A stretch of 48,498 nucleotides of DNA from Nitrososphaerales archaeon (GTDB taxonomy: Archaea; Thermoproteota; Nitrososphaeria; Nitrososphaerales; CADDZS01), in contig JASHOD010000111.1 in the NCBI GenBank assembly GCA_030041295.1, positions 1-48,498 on the forward strand, in the 5' to 3' direction. How positions within the stretch are numbered: position 1 is the stretch's first letter; each line of letters opens with the position of its first letter. The position numbers were made by a program, and so were the translations under genes. The notes beneath the pieces are model-generated. The model did not search any database. It was not told the origin of the DNA and saw only the letters and a list, made by a program, of their open reading frames with translations. Shown piece by piece: positions 15,115 through 23,010 of the stretch.

Positions 15115-15990
15115 TTAAGAAGCTTGAGTTGCAGAAATTAGGTCAAACCTGTAACTCCCGCTACCTGCTGTTCCACCGCTGAAACTCCCAGCAAGATATG
15201 TTACCATCGAAAAGCCGGTGCTTGGAATGGAACCGATGTTGACTGCAAAGTTTGTCACAGTCGAATCATCCTCAGTCAGAGAGCTCGCCGTGTACGGGGT
15301 CACGTTCATCGTAACCGTCCCGAAAGTTTGCTTGGTTGTTGTTCCCTGCGTCAGCTGACTAAGTACAGTAGAATTTACGTAAGATGATTGGTAATTGAAG
15401 AGAATGCTGAAGTAGATCGTGGCCACTTCGGCTTCAGTTTGCACATATAATGGATTTGTAGTGTTCTGTCCTTCTAGATTGATTACGACGGCATCCCAAC
15501 TTGAATTATAGTAGATTACATAACTATAACTTTCAGGCGTTGTTTCGTTCACTAGCCCTGAGAAAGTATAGTTAACCCAAGTAAGTTTCACACCATTACT
15601 AGAGTTCGTTCCAGATCCGGCCACGAAATACGAAAGCGTCGCGTTAGTGGTTCCGCTAGAGTCCGTCGCATTTATGCCTAGCTCCATCTGAGTGAAGTTG
15701 CCAATAACATCGCCTATGTTGCCAACCAATTGCAAAGAGCTAGATGACGTAGAACCCGTTGTTGCCGTACTTGCAGAACTGGAACTCGAACTTGCGGACG
15801 TAGAGCTACTTGGAGTCGTAGACGTTGAACTAGATGATGTGGTAGTGGTAGTACTCGACTTTGGAGCTACAGAAACGTAATATGCATAGCCACCTGCACC
15901 CGCCACCACAATGATTACCACAACTAAGATGATCAGTGCAGTCGCCGCTATTCCTCTCGACGCCCGATTAGATTCAAGATACCTCTTCAA
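15115..15990 (-). CDS. membrane-anchored surface protein with Ser/Thr stalk
   Basis: This 291-residue protein starts with a short basic N-terminus and one hydrophobic helix (about residues 13-41), which would anchor it with the rest outside. Residues about 45-85 are almost all Ser and Thr, a typical archaeal O-glycosylated stalk. The remaining 200 residues are rich in Asn, Ser, Thr and beta-branched residues, with several N-glycosylation sequons (NAT, NYT, NET, NST) and no obvious catalytic motif. It is probably a surface beta-sandwich of unknown binding function. A clear TATA box lies about 55 bases upstream. The same anchor-plus-stalk design recurs in the peptide-binding protein at 42.3 kb. 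Confidence 0.8.
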   Translation of the reverse strand: MKRYLESNRASRGIAATALIILVVVIIVVAGAGGYAYYVSVAPKSSTTTTTSSSSTSTTPSSSTSASSSSSSASTATTGSTSSSSLQLVGNIGDVIGNFTQMELGINATDSSGTTNATLSYFVAGSGTNSSNGVKLTWVNYTFSGLVNETTPESYSYVIYYNSSWDAVVINLEGQNTTNPLYVQTEAEVATIYFSILFNYQSSYVNSTVLSQLTQGTTTKQTFGTVTMNVTPYTASSLTEDDSTVTNFAVNIGSIPSTGFSMVTYLAGSFSGGTAGSGSYRFDLISATQAS

Positions 15991-16042
15991 ACTCTAACAC
16001 TCGTAATTACTTTGCAGTGAAATTCTTGCACTCTTTTAGGCG

Positions 16043-16050
16043 CTATATAT
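16043..16050 (-). promoter_or_regulatory. TATA box of the stalked surface protein
   Basis: On the minus strand the sequence reads TCATATATAGCG, a strong archaeal TATA element. A transcript starting about 26 bases downstream would have a leader of roughly 30 bases before the ATG at 15990. The stretch from here to 16340 shows no gene. Confidence 0.6.
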
Positions 16051-16344
16051 GACTTCACGACTCCAGATCTGTTTTCCGTGTCTATAAACACGAAGCTTCC
16101 CTTGTTTTTTATGATTACGTTGTTAGGGCAAATTACCTTGTAAATGATAAATCCTTCAATACGACAGCGAGGCCCGACCGAAGACGCATCAAAAAGTTCC
16201 GAAGCGACAAGTTTTGGTCATGTCATTGTTTCGAAGAAAGGAATTCATATCTGAGACTAAACGACGATTGTATGATCAGAGTCCATATTCAAAAAAAGTC
16301 CTAAGATTCGGTTCTCGTGAGAGGACAAGGCGTAACATTGAATA

Positions 16345-16356
16345 GAAATATAAAAG
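16345..16356 (+). promoter_or_regulatory. TATA box of the CitE-like gene
   Basis: GAAATATAAAAGG is a near-consensus archaeal TATA element. It predicts a start near 16380 and a leader of about 45 bases before the ATG at 16427. Confidence 0.6.
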
Positions 16357-16426
16357 GATATGAAGGAAAATTCCAGTTTATGGAATTAAGATTGTACTCT
16401 GACCATTGAAGCTGAAAGAGACAGAC

Positions 16427-17287
16427 ATGAGAACAAGAAGAAGCTTACTGTTTGTGCCAGGCAACAACGAAAGGATGCTGAGGAAAGCATTATCTCAGGA
16501 TTTAAAATGCGATTGCGTAATTTTTGACCTTGAAGACGCAGTTCCCCTGGATCAAAAGGAAAAAGGCAGGAAATTGATTGTCAAATTACTGAACGATCTT
16601 AAGGAAAGAAGAGACGACTCCTTTGAGCCAAAGGAGTTGTGTGTTAGGATTAATCAACTAGATAGCGATCTTTCAAAAGAAGACGTCCGTGTCCTTTCAA
16701 AGGTTGAAATGATAGACAGTTTTGTTGTGCCTAAAGCGGATGAATCCGGAATCGAGCAACTTTATCGATTATCTGGAAAACAAATCATTCCTATAATTGA
16801 AAGTGCCAAGGGGTTTCTACACGTCGAGGCAATCGGTTCACATAAAGGGGTAGCGGCATTGACTTATGGTTGCGCAGATATGGCCCTTTCGATGAGAGGC
16901 TCGATACGAAATTATCAGAAAAATGAATATGTCAGAACGCGGATCGCAGTCGTTGCCCGCAGCTACGGACTCGAACCCATTGACCAAGTCTTTTTCAACC
17001 TAAATGACATGGAAGGATTCAGAAACGAATGCCTCGAAGCTAAAGGATATGGGTATTCAGGGAAATTATTGATACACCCCAATCAGATCGAGATTGCGAA
17101 TCGTACTTTTTCAGCGTTGACTAAGGAGGAGGTTGAATGGGCAAAGGCTGTCGTTAGTGCTTACGAGTCTGCATTGCAAAGCGGAAATAAGGGAGCAATA
17201 ATTTTGAATGGTGAGCTCGTCGATGCGGTTCATTACAAGACTGCGAAAGGAATGCTTGGGAGCGAACGCAACTCAGCGAGCAACTAG
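16427..17287 (+). CDS. HpcH/HpaI aldolase, citrate lyase beta-like
   Basis: From the ATG at 16427 this 286-residue protein is a CitE-like member of the HpcH/HpaI family. It has the N-terminal strand RRSLLFVPGNNERM, the metal-region motif CVIFDLEDAVPLDQK, PIIESAKGF with the magnesium-binding Glu, TYGCADMALSM and GYSGKLLIHPNQ. These enzymes cleave or form C-C bonds of CoA thioesters such as malyl-, citramalyl- or methylmalyl-CoA. No citrate lyase alpha or gamma subunit is nearby, so a stand-alone lyase or thioesterase is more likely than citrate lyase. The frame extends to a TTG at 16406, but the ATG directly precedes the conserved strand. Its 3' end overlaps the opposite-strand zinc protein by four bases. 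Confidence 0.88.
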   Translation: MRTRRSLLFVPGNNERMLRKALSQDLKCDCVIFDLEDAVPLDQKEKGRKLIVKLLNDLKERRDDSFEPKELCVRINQLDSDLSKEDVRVLSKVEMIDSFVVPKADESGIEQLYRLSGKQIIPIIESAKGFLHVEAIGSHKGVAALTYGCADMALSMRGSIRNYQKNEYVRTRIAVVARSYGLEPIDQVFFNLNDMEGFRNECLEAKGYGYSGKLLIHPNQIEIANRTFSALTKEEVEWAKAVVSAYESALQSGNKGAIILNGELVDAVHYKTAKGMLGSERNSASN

Positions 17288-17523
17288 GCTACGACGTAAC
17301 CCTTGCCTTTGCAGAAGAAACACAGACCGTCGCTTTTCTTTCTTGCAAAGCCGGGGTTGTTACAGCTAGAGCAATTAACTATCTCTGTCTTCATCCCAAG
17401 GGCGCCGCGGAACTTCCACTTTGCGATCTCCCTTCTAACCTCACCTGTCCCATGACAAACAGCACACCTTCCGTTGCCAGGCTTTTCACAGGATTCGCAC
17501 TGTCGTTGTTGTTGGGATTGCAT
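17284..17523 (-). CDS. small zinc-ribbon protein, DnaJ-type Cys repeats
   Basis: This 79-residue protein has four CxxC pairs: CESC, CAVCHGTGE, CSSC and CFFCKGKG. Two are followed by the G-x-G typical of DnaJ central zinc-finger repeats, giving two likely zinc sites. There is no J domain or membrane segment, so it is a stand-alone zinc protein, perhaps a chaperone adaptor or an RNA/protein-binding module. Start at the ATG near 17523. The tail overlaps the end of the CitE-like gene by four bases in convergent orientation. Confidence 0.78.
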   Translation of the reverse strand: MQSQQQRQCESCEKPGNGRCAVCHGTGEVRREIAKWKFRGALGMKTEIVNCSSCNNPGFARKKSDGLCFFCKGKGYVVA

Positions 17524-17618
17524 TTTTGTTGCTTGTTAGTAAGAAACTAAAGGCAGGCTTCTTTTAAGATACGGGAATTTGTAGTCCGTATCTCGAATCG
17601 ATATTTCATGGGTAAAAT

Positions 17619-17933
17619 ATGAAAGGGTTAAAACCGGGTCGGACATCCTATGATAATATAGAATACATGCCTCGAATTCTTTTGCCCTCGAAGGACGGCG
17701 CTGTTCCAAAGGAATGCGAAGGACGCAAGCCACCTGTAGGCAGAGGAAGCTATTTTGAATTCGAGATTTCGCAGGACGAATACAAATTCTGGAAAGTCAT
17801 CTCGAATGAAGAGAGAGAGAAATTACGCCTTGAAGCTTACAACAGATGCTTCTACGACGTCCTAAAAGAGTACATGCAGAATCATCCAAAGGCGAAGAGC
17901 ACCAACATTTTCGGTCTCAATTCACCGAGCTAG
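17619..17933 (+). CDS. conserved-looking hypothetical protein
   Basis: This 104-residue soluble protein is charged and rich in Lys/Glu, with GRGSYFEFEISQDEYKFWK in the middle and a helical segment (EEREKLRLEAYNRCFYDVL). I do not recognise a family. The ATG is preceded by AT-rich sequence and the frame is clean over its whole length. Its neighbours are on the opposite strand, so it is a single-gene unit. Composition and codon use support a real gene. Confidence 0.65.
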   Translation: MKGLKPGRTSYDNIEYMPRILLPSKDGAVPKECEGRKPPVGRGSYFEFEISQDEYKFWKVISNEEREKLRLEAYNRCFYDVLKEYMQNHPKAKSTNIFGLNSPS

Positions 17934-17965
17934 ACTACTTTTCTGTTTTGCGAATGTATGCTTGC

Positions 17966-18460
17966 CTAGCCGTAAAGTGAGGAGTCAGCGGGAGATGGCG
18001 GCTCTGTCAAGTTGTCGATTGCTTCGTTCAGCTCGTAGTTTATTCCCACAAACTTTGTGTTGAGCTCTTTCATCTCGTTCAGCAGTTCGCTTCTCCTTAT
18101 ATCTTCAACATAAATTATCCTTTGAATCTTGAGCCAGATTGGGTCGAAGAAATTCTTGCTCAGCTGAAAGAGATATTCCTCTTTATCCAGTTTACGAAAT
18201 AACTCGAGAAAGATCGAGTGCTGCTCGTCATCCTTGATCTTTTTCATCAATTCGCTCTGATCTTCATCCATCGACATTATCCCCTCCACCACGACGCAGC
18301 CGACTCTGACGTTTGACTCTCTCAGATGAACCTGGATGTTTTTCATCTGCGTCTTCAAGTGGAATCGTGAATTTATGTCCGGGACACTTTCGAAAGGTAT
18401 GCCCTCGTCATCCAGCCACCCTTCGATCTTCTCCATGAGTTCTTTGTTTTGCGTCGGCAA
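17966..18460 (-). CDS. DUF2299-like archaeal protein
   Basis: This 164-residue protein begins KIEGWLDDEGIPFESVPD, then has alternating strands (IQVHLRESNVRVGCVVVEG) and two long C-terminal helices (LLNEMKELNTKFVGINYEL). The early helix-strand layout resembles the archaeal DUF2299 family, which has an alpha/beta fold of unknown role. I assign this from memory of the pattern. It is cytoplasmic, without Cys motifs. It is transcribed alone, convergent with the preceding hypothetical gene and divergent from a two-helix membrane protein. Confidence 0.7.
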   Translation of the reverse strand: MPTQNKELMEKIEGWLDDEGIPFESVPDINSRFHLKTQMKNIQVHLRESNVRVGCVVVEGIMSMDEDQSELMKKIKDDEQHSIFLELFRKLDKEEYLFQLSKNFFDPIWLKIQRIIYVEDIRRSELLNEMKELNTKFVGINYELNEAIDNLTEPPSPADSSLYG

Positions 18461-18718
18461 TGTCGAATATATCCTCCGTCCTCGCCACTGTGTTTCTTGT
18501 GGCCCTTGAAAATCTATTTCTTAGCTCGAGAATATCAGAAAATTACACGCGTCATATTATTAGCTAGAAATCATCGCATTCAAGGTTCTAAGGTCTCAAA
18601 CCTCGGTATCGCTTAGAATAAGCATTTTCAGAGCGAAAAATGAGGAAAAAGGTTAATTTGGAGTATTTCCCCTGTTAAAGGAACACGAGAAAAGGGAGAT
18701 GTACTCTTTTCCGCATTG

Positions 18719-18940
18719 ATGAAAAACGCGCTCGTAATAGGTATAGGATTTTTCGCTTTCGGACTGCTCGGATTGCTTATCACTTCTCTTTTGACTCATA
18801 ATTTTTGTTCCGCGATATGTACTTATAGATACGAGTCACATCTCGTAAGAGTAATAATACAGATCTACGGGATAATTTCCATGGGTCTTGGGGCATTTTT
18901 CGTTTTGATCGGTGCATTTGGAAACGCAATGCGGTCCTAG
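18719..18940 (+). CDS. small two-helix membrane protein
   Basis: This 73-residue protein has two hydrophobic segments (about residues 4-24 and 45-68) around a short loop with two Cys, CSAIC, likely on the outer face. The ATG at 18719 is preferred over the adjacent TTG at 18716. No family recognised. It may be co-transcribed with the very short frame that begins four bases after its stop. Confidence 0.55.
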   Translation: MKNALVIGIGFFAFGLLGLLITSLLTHNFCSAICTYRYESHLVRVIIQIYGIISMGLGAFFVLIGAFGNAMRS

Positions 18941-18943
18941 CTA

Positions 18944-19105
18944 ATGTGCTCCTTCAAAACTTTCGTATACGAGTATGGCCTAATCCCATTGAACGGCCTC
19001 TTCCGATTGTATCCTTATTTCACGACAGAAAAGTGCTTTATTCATCAAGACGGAAGGCGAATTTGGGCCGCTCTAAATATACTGCCGGGATTTCAAAAAA
19101 CATAG
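18944..19105 (+). CDS. very short possible ORF, aromatic-rich
   Basis: A 53-residue frame begins at an ATG three bases past the preceding stop: MCSFKTFVYEYGLIPLNG, then LFRLYPYF and RRIWAALNILPGF. It is rich in aromatic residues and has no family. The tight spacing suggests coupling, but the frame may be chance. The remaining bases to 19324 hold no gene; an AT-rich GTTTATTAAAC at about 19150 is a possible promoter element for the redox gene. Confidence 0.25.
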   Translation: MCSFKTFVYEYGLIPLNGLFRLYPYFTTEKCFIHQDGRRIWAALNILPGFQKT

Positions 19106-19324
19106 ACGTAGTAAGACGATTTTCCCTGTCCTATCCAGATAACAGACAGAGTTTATTAAACTGACCAAATCTGTTTCTAGTTTTTCTTTCTCATTTATGG
19201 TTCAAGTTACGAACTTAATCAATCTTTTTAGGATTGAGTGCAATCTTAGCGTCACCTGTTACTATGAACGGCAGCTCAGTAGGATAAGCAAGTCTCCGTT
19301 TAGAGGGAATTTCGGGTCAGAACT

Positions 19325-21463
19325 ATGTTAGAACAATTATGGCTCTGGATAATCGCCGTACCGATGGCGTTCATAACCTCGTTGTTAGTGAAACGAGCGA
19401 TCTATGCGAAGAGTAGGCCCGACATTGCTCTTGTCTTGTACTTGCTGGTGACTATGGCGAGCATGTTCGGCGGAGCAGTCATCTATCTTCTTTCTCCTAG
19501 CTTGACCAGTATAATTGAAGCTTTGGGCTTCAACGCCATCTTGATGATTGGAGGCGCTATTGTGCTCCTTCATAACTACGCAGAAAGATCGCTTGATGAG
19601 GAGATCCGAAAGATTTCCATTTCAAATTCTGAAGGGGATTCGACCGAAAATTCGGTTCAACTAGCACAGCAGCATGCAGCTGTTCATTCCTTGAGTGTTT
19701 CCTTACGAGCGTCTGTGATATTTCTGATATTGCTTAATGAATTCTTGATGGGATGGGCCTTTGTTCTCGCTTCTGGAGCTTCAACCCAGATCGTTCTTTC
19801 CACCTTTACGAAAGTCGTCGGCTCAGACTGGTTCATATTTACTATGGTCCTCGAGATGATTTTCTCAGTCTATATGCTTAGACACGATCTCCCTAAAAGT
19901 TTCTTCATAATTGTGCTTGCCCAATCAGTTGTGATGTTTTTCGCCCCTACTGCCCTAAACAACTCAAATTGGGTCACTTATAGCATATATCTCGGCAGTA
20001 TAGCCATGATCGGTCTTCTTATCTACATTTACGAATATCTCTTCAAAAACAAAATCATCACGAGCGCGATAAGAACTTACTTTCTCGCTCTCCTTGCAAT
20101 GTATGCGATGATGATGGCAGGAATATTTGTTTGGATAATTCAAGGCAGCGCACTGCTGTTTGTGCTTTCAATACTTGGCGAAATGATCCTTTATTTTGGC
20201 TTGATTCTTTCCAAGAATAGCATAGAGTCGTCGAAATCGCGTTCTTGGCTCACGGATCCTTGGTGGGTCTTTGGATTTATGGGATTAACTTTCGTTGCGG
20301 AATATTTCATGGGAGCACTCATCGACATGCAGTACTACGGCTCGAGTTTCATATCCGGAATAACCGCGAGCTTGGCGCCTATTTCGGGCTCTGTTATTAC
20401 CCAGATCGGCGCCGTGTTTTACAATTTTATCATTTATTTTGGGTCGGTAACAGCATCCCCCTGGTTTCTGATTATGATGGGGGCAGAGATGGGTGCGCTA
20501 GTGGTCTTCAAGATAACGATTACGAGAGAACTAGAGACAAAGATCCGGCTTCTATTGGTCATTGCGGCTTATTTTATATATTCCATATTTCTCCCGTCTT
20601 TTGTTTTCTCATCGAATATCGCAAGTATCCCGTTCTTGGGGTGGAGTATGGGGGTTGGAACCGCGGGGGCTGTGGCACCTGTATTTCTAGGAGCAATTTT
20701 AGCAACGTACTTGATTACAGGCGTACTTTCCTTTTTGTTTGGAGCAAGACAAACATGCTCCGTGTTCTGTACCGCGGCTTTGATGTACCAAGGCACGTTC
20801 CCCGACTCTATGAGTGTGTTCAACCGTACGTCGAAGCTTGGTAAAAAACTTCTCACGAGCCGCATGTCAAACCTGTACAAAGTCGTATCTTCTATAGCTA
20901 TCGGATCAATCATAATTGCCGCAGTAGTCTCCTATCTTAACTCGGTCGGCATCATCAGTTTCACGTTTTTTGGAACCGATATTGTCTATTTCCTGTACAT
21001 CTTTTATTTCAATTTCCTTTGGTACATTATCTTCATATCAATTCCGTTTGTAGGCACCTACGGTTGCGTAACTACGGGCTATTGCCACATCGGTCTATTC
21101 AACCAGTTTGTTAGCAGGATCGGATTTTTCAGATTGAAGGTAAAAGATCCTATGCAGTGCGTTAACTGCGAAACGAAAGACTGCGCGAAAGCTTGCCCTG
21201 TTGGACTGACCGACCTGCCTGGAAATTTCATCAAGAGTGGTCAGTTTAGAAGCCACAAATGCATAGGAGTCGGGGACTGCGTTTCGGCATGTCCTTATGA
21301 GAATGAGTACTTTTACGATGTTCGTGGATGGTTTAGGCAGAAGCTGGGAATGGGAACCTCGGGAACACAATCTCGACCCCATCTGCCGATTATTGGAAGA
21401 CCGGGACATTCTTCTATTTCGAAATCGGCGGCACTAAACAAAGTGGAGCACACTCATCCTTAA
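19325..21463 (+). CDS. large polytopic membrane protein with C-terminal ferredoxin domain
   Basis: This 712-residue protein has about 15 hydrophobic helices and then a cytoplasmic iron-sulfur region. Residues 100-123 form a polar loop; a second long loop is near 300. The two halves of the membrane part look duplicated: NEFLMGW (139-144) with DWFIFTMVLEM (168-178), and AEYFMGA (325-331) with SPWFLIMMGAEM (378-389). Later come QTCSVFC (Cys478, Cys482) and YGCVTTGYC (Cys581, Cys587), then ferredoxin motifs CVNCETKDCAKACPVG (612-627) and KCIGVGDCVSACPY (645-658). The second motif has Val where a fourth Cys is usual. NapH/NosR/YccM-type membrane ferredoxins are the nearest known idea, but the N-terminal half is not one I can name. 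It probably passes electrons between a membrane carrier and the downstream cupredoxin. Confidence 0.85.
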   Translation: MLEQLWLWIIAVPMAFITSLLVKRAIYAKSRPDIALVLYLLVTMASMFGGAVIYLLSPSLTSIIEALGFNAILMIGGAIVLLHNYAERSLDEEIRKISISNSEGDSTENSVQLAQQHAAVHSLSVSLRASVIFLILLNEFLMGWAFVLASGASTQIVLSTFTKVVGSDWFIFTMVLEMIFSVYMLRHDLPKSFFIIVLAQSVVMFFAPTALNNSNWVTYSIYLGSIAMIGLLIYIYEYLFKNKIITSAIRTYFLALLAMYAMMMAGIFVWIIQGSALLFVLSILGEMILYFGLILSKNSIESSKSRSWLTDPWWVFGFMGLTFVAEYFMGALIDMQYYGSSFISGITASLAPISGSVITQIGAVFYNFIIYFGSVTASPWFLIMMGAEMGALVVFKITITRELETKIRLLLVIAAYFIYSIFLPSFVFSSNIASIPFLGWSMGVGTAGAVAPVFLGAILATYLITGVLSFLFGARQTCSVFCTAALMYQGTFPDSMSVFNRTSKLGKKLLTSRMSNLYKVVSSIAIGSIIIAAVVSYLNSVGIISFTFFGTDIVYFLYIFYFNFLWYIIFISIPFVGTYGCVTTGYCHIGLFNQFVSRIGFFRLKVKDPMQCVNCETKDCAKACPVGLTDLPGNFIKSGQFRSHKCIGVGDCVSACPYENEYFYDVRGWFRQKLGMGTSGTQSRPHLPIIGRPGHSSISKSAALNKVEHTHP

Positions 21464-21490
21464 ACGGGTGTGAATTCTCGGGGCTATCAA

Positions 21491-21507
21491 CTTCATTATA
21501 TATGAAG
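21491..21507 (+). promoter_or_regulatory. TATA box inside a palindrome
   Basis: CTTCAT-TATAT-ATGAAG is a perfect 6-bp-arm inverted repeat with a TATA element as its centre, 28 bases after the stop of the ferredoxin protein. It would promote the next two genes, and a dimeric regulator bound here would directly block TBP. Confidence 0.5.
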
Positions 21508-21545
21508 AAAGGGAAGCCTAACAGTCAACTAGTTATTCATCAGAG

Positions 21546-22427
21546 TTGTTATATTCTAAGAAGATAGTAGACGATGCAATCATGACGACATATAGACTTC
21601 CGTTCGCAGTTTTGTTTGCTTGTATGTTCATTTTGAGTTTTCCACTTGCTTGGCTCGCGTATATGCTCTACGGGATCTACCAAATAACTTCGTTCCAGAT
21701 ATACGAGGGTTTGGCGTCGCTCCTTTTTTGGAGTTCCATAGTTGGACTCGTCTTACTTTTCCCAATGAGATATATCGTGCCGCTGTTTGCAAAATACATC
21801 AAGTCTGTGCGTGGCATCAGTATTTTTGGTTCTTACATGACTGTCCACCTTGTTCTCTATGGGTTGATTCTCGAAGGAATCGTAGCCTACAGTTTCAAAA
21901 TCCCCTCTTCCATAACACAGCTGGAGGCTTTCGTCAATTCGGTTGCACTCTCCCCTATCAATGCGATTTCAATTTTGGCAGGGTTTAGTTTCAATCCCAG
22001 CATAGATCTCTATATTCCCCCTGTGTATGCAATGGCCCTGTCCTTTTACACAATATCTCTATCATTCATAATCGCTATTCTTGTTCTTACGAATGTGCTG
22101 AAAGTCATGGAAATTGGCAAGACTTGCGGCAGGGCGTTCAAATCGCGATCTCTGATTATCCTTCCTACTTTAGGCGTAGTCGGCGGCGCCGCGTGCTGCC
22201 TCTCACTGCCAGTGCTTGTTTCTTTAGCCGCCCCAACAACAGTGCTACTTTCCGATAATCCCATTGTCTTTTACACTGCCTACTTTGTCTTCCCGGTTGC
22301 TACAGCTATAGGGCTCAAGTTCAACATGGATTCTACCTCTAGGATCGCCTCAAAGGTCTCCAAGATTGTCGTTCCGAACAACCCATCTGAGCAAAAGAGC
22401 AGTGTCGCCGCCTCCCTGCCCAAATAG
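21546..22427 (+). CDS. polytopic membrane protein with vicinal Cys pair
   Basis: This 293-residue protein has about seven hydrophobic helices. The only striking conserved-looking motif is VVGGAACCLSLPVLVSLAAP, with Cys217 and Cys218 adjacent at the start of a helix, followed by a Pro. Such CC-x-x-x-P arrangements in membranes suit thiol redox chemistry or soft-metal (copper, mercury) handling. A single His101 lies in another helix. The start may be the TTG at 21546 or, more naturally, the ATG at 21582 (TYRLPFAVLF). It sits between the ferredoxin-type membrane protein and the cupredoxin, 33 bases before the latter, so it is probably part of the same redox or metal-handling complex. No named family is recognised. 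Confidence 0.75.
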   Translation: MLYSKKIVDDAIMTTYRLPFAVLFACMFILSFPLAWLAYMLYGIYQITSFQIYEGLASLLFWSSIVGLVLLFPMRYIVPLFAKYIKSVRGISIFGSYMTVHLVLYGLILEGIVAYSFKIPSSITQLEAFVNSVALSPINAISILAGFSFNPSIDLYIPPVYAMALSFYTISLSFIIAILVLTNVLKVMEIGKTCGRAFKSRSLIILPTLGVVGGAACCLSLPVLVSLAAPTTVLLSDNPIVFYTAYFVFPVATAIGLKFNMDSTSRIASKVSKIVVPNNPSEQKSSVAASLPK

Positions 22428-22460
22428 GAATCCAATTCCCTCCTTTTCGACTAAATTTTA

Positions 22461-22955
22461 GTGACAGAAAGCTTGCGACAGCGGTCGATCCCAAAGAAAA
22501 GCTTGATAGCGTCAATAGCAATCGTAGCCGTGACCGCGGTACTTCTCGTCCTGATTATTTCGACCGTATACTCGCTGGACGCTTCCTCTCCTGGCACCAA
22601 TTCATCATCCAAGACTGTTTACTTCACAATAATAGAAAGTGACAGAGGTCCGGACGAAGGAATGAATGGGAGCTACTTCCATTTGTCCAACATATGGCCG
22701 ATCATAACAGTTCAGCAAGGTGAAACAGTGGTAATTCATCTTGAAAGCGAGAACTCTTCGGAGCCACACGGGTTCTCTATATTTCATTACTTTAACCAAG
22801 GCGTGGCTCTCCAGCCGGGGGCAAACTATACGGTAAAGTTTGTGGCAAACGATCCAGGGACTTTTCTCATTACATGTCCTATATTTTGCCTGATCCATCC
22901 TTTCATGGAACATGGAGAGTTTATAGTCGAAGCGGCAAATTCGACTACTAACTAA
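22461..22955 (+). CDS. membrane-anchored cupredoxin, CoxII-like copper site
   Basis: This 164-residue protein has an N-terminal signal anchor (about residues 14-37) and an external cupredoxin domain. Copper ligands are visible: His103 in SSEPHGFSI, and the C-terminal cluster CPIFCLIHPFMEHG with Cys139, Cys143, His146 and Met149. The two-Cys pattern resembles the CuA site of oxidase subunit II and N2O reductase, but the second Cys and His are separated by two residues rather than three. It could therefore be a variant CuA or a mononuclear type 1 site with an extra Cys. No oxidase subunit I is nearby. The GTG start is 33 bases after the previous gene, so the two are one operon. It would carry electrons on the outer face. 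Confidence 0.85.
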   Translation: MTESLRQRSIPKKSLIASIAIVAVTAVLLVLIISTVYSLDASSPGTNSSSKTVYFTIIESDRGPDEGMNGSYFHLSNIWPIITVQQGETVVIHLESENSSEPHGFSIFHYFNQGVALQPGANYTVKFVANDPGTFLITCPIFCLIHPFMEHGEFIVEAANSTTN

Positions 22956-23010
22956 ACGAACTGCGAGCCGTGCCTCTGAAACTCACTCGCTCTCAAATGC
23001 AATTTTTCGC

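Noticed and set aside
18946..19164. 72-residue plus-strand frame after the two-helix protein
   Set aside because: It has random-like composition; the overlapping 53-residue frame from 18944 is slightly better and already listed at low confidence.
20245..20844. 199-residue frame within the redox gene
   Set aside because: Shadow of the 712-residue protein in another frame, with atypical composition.
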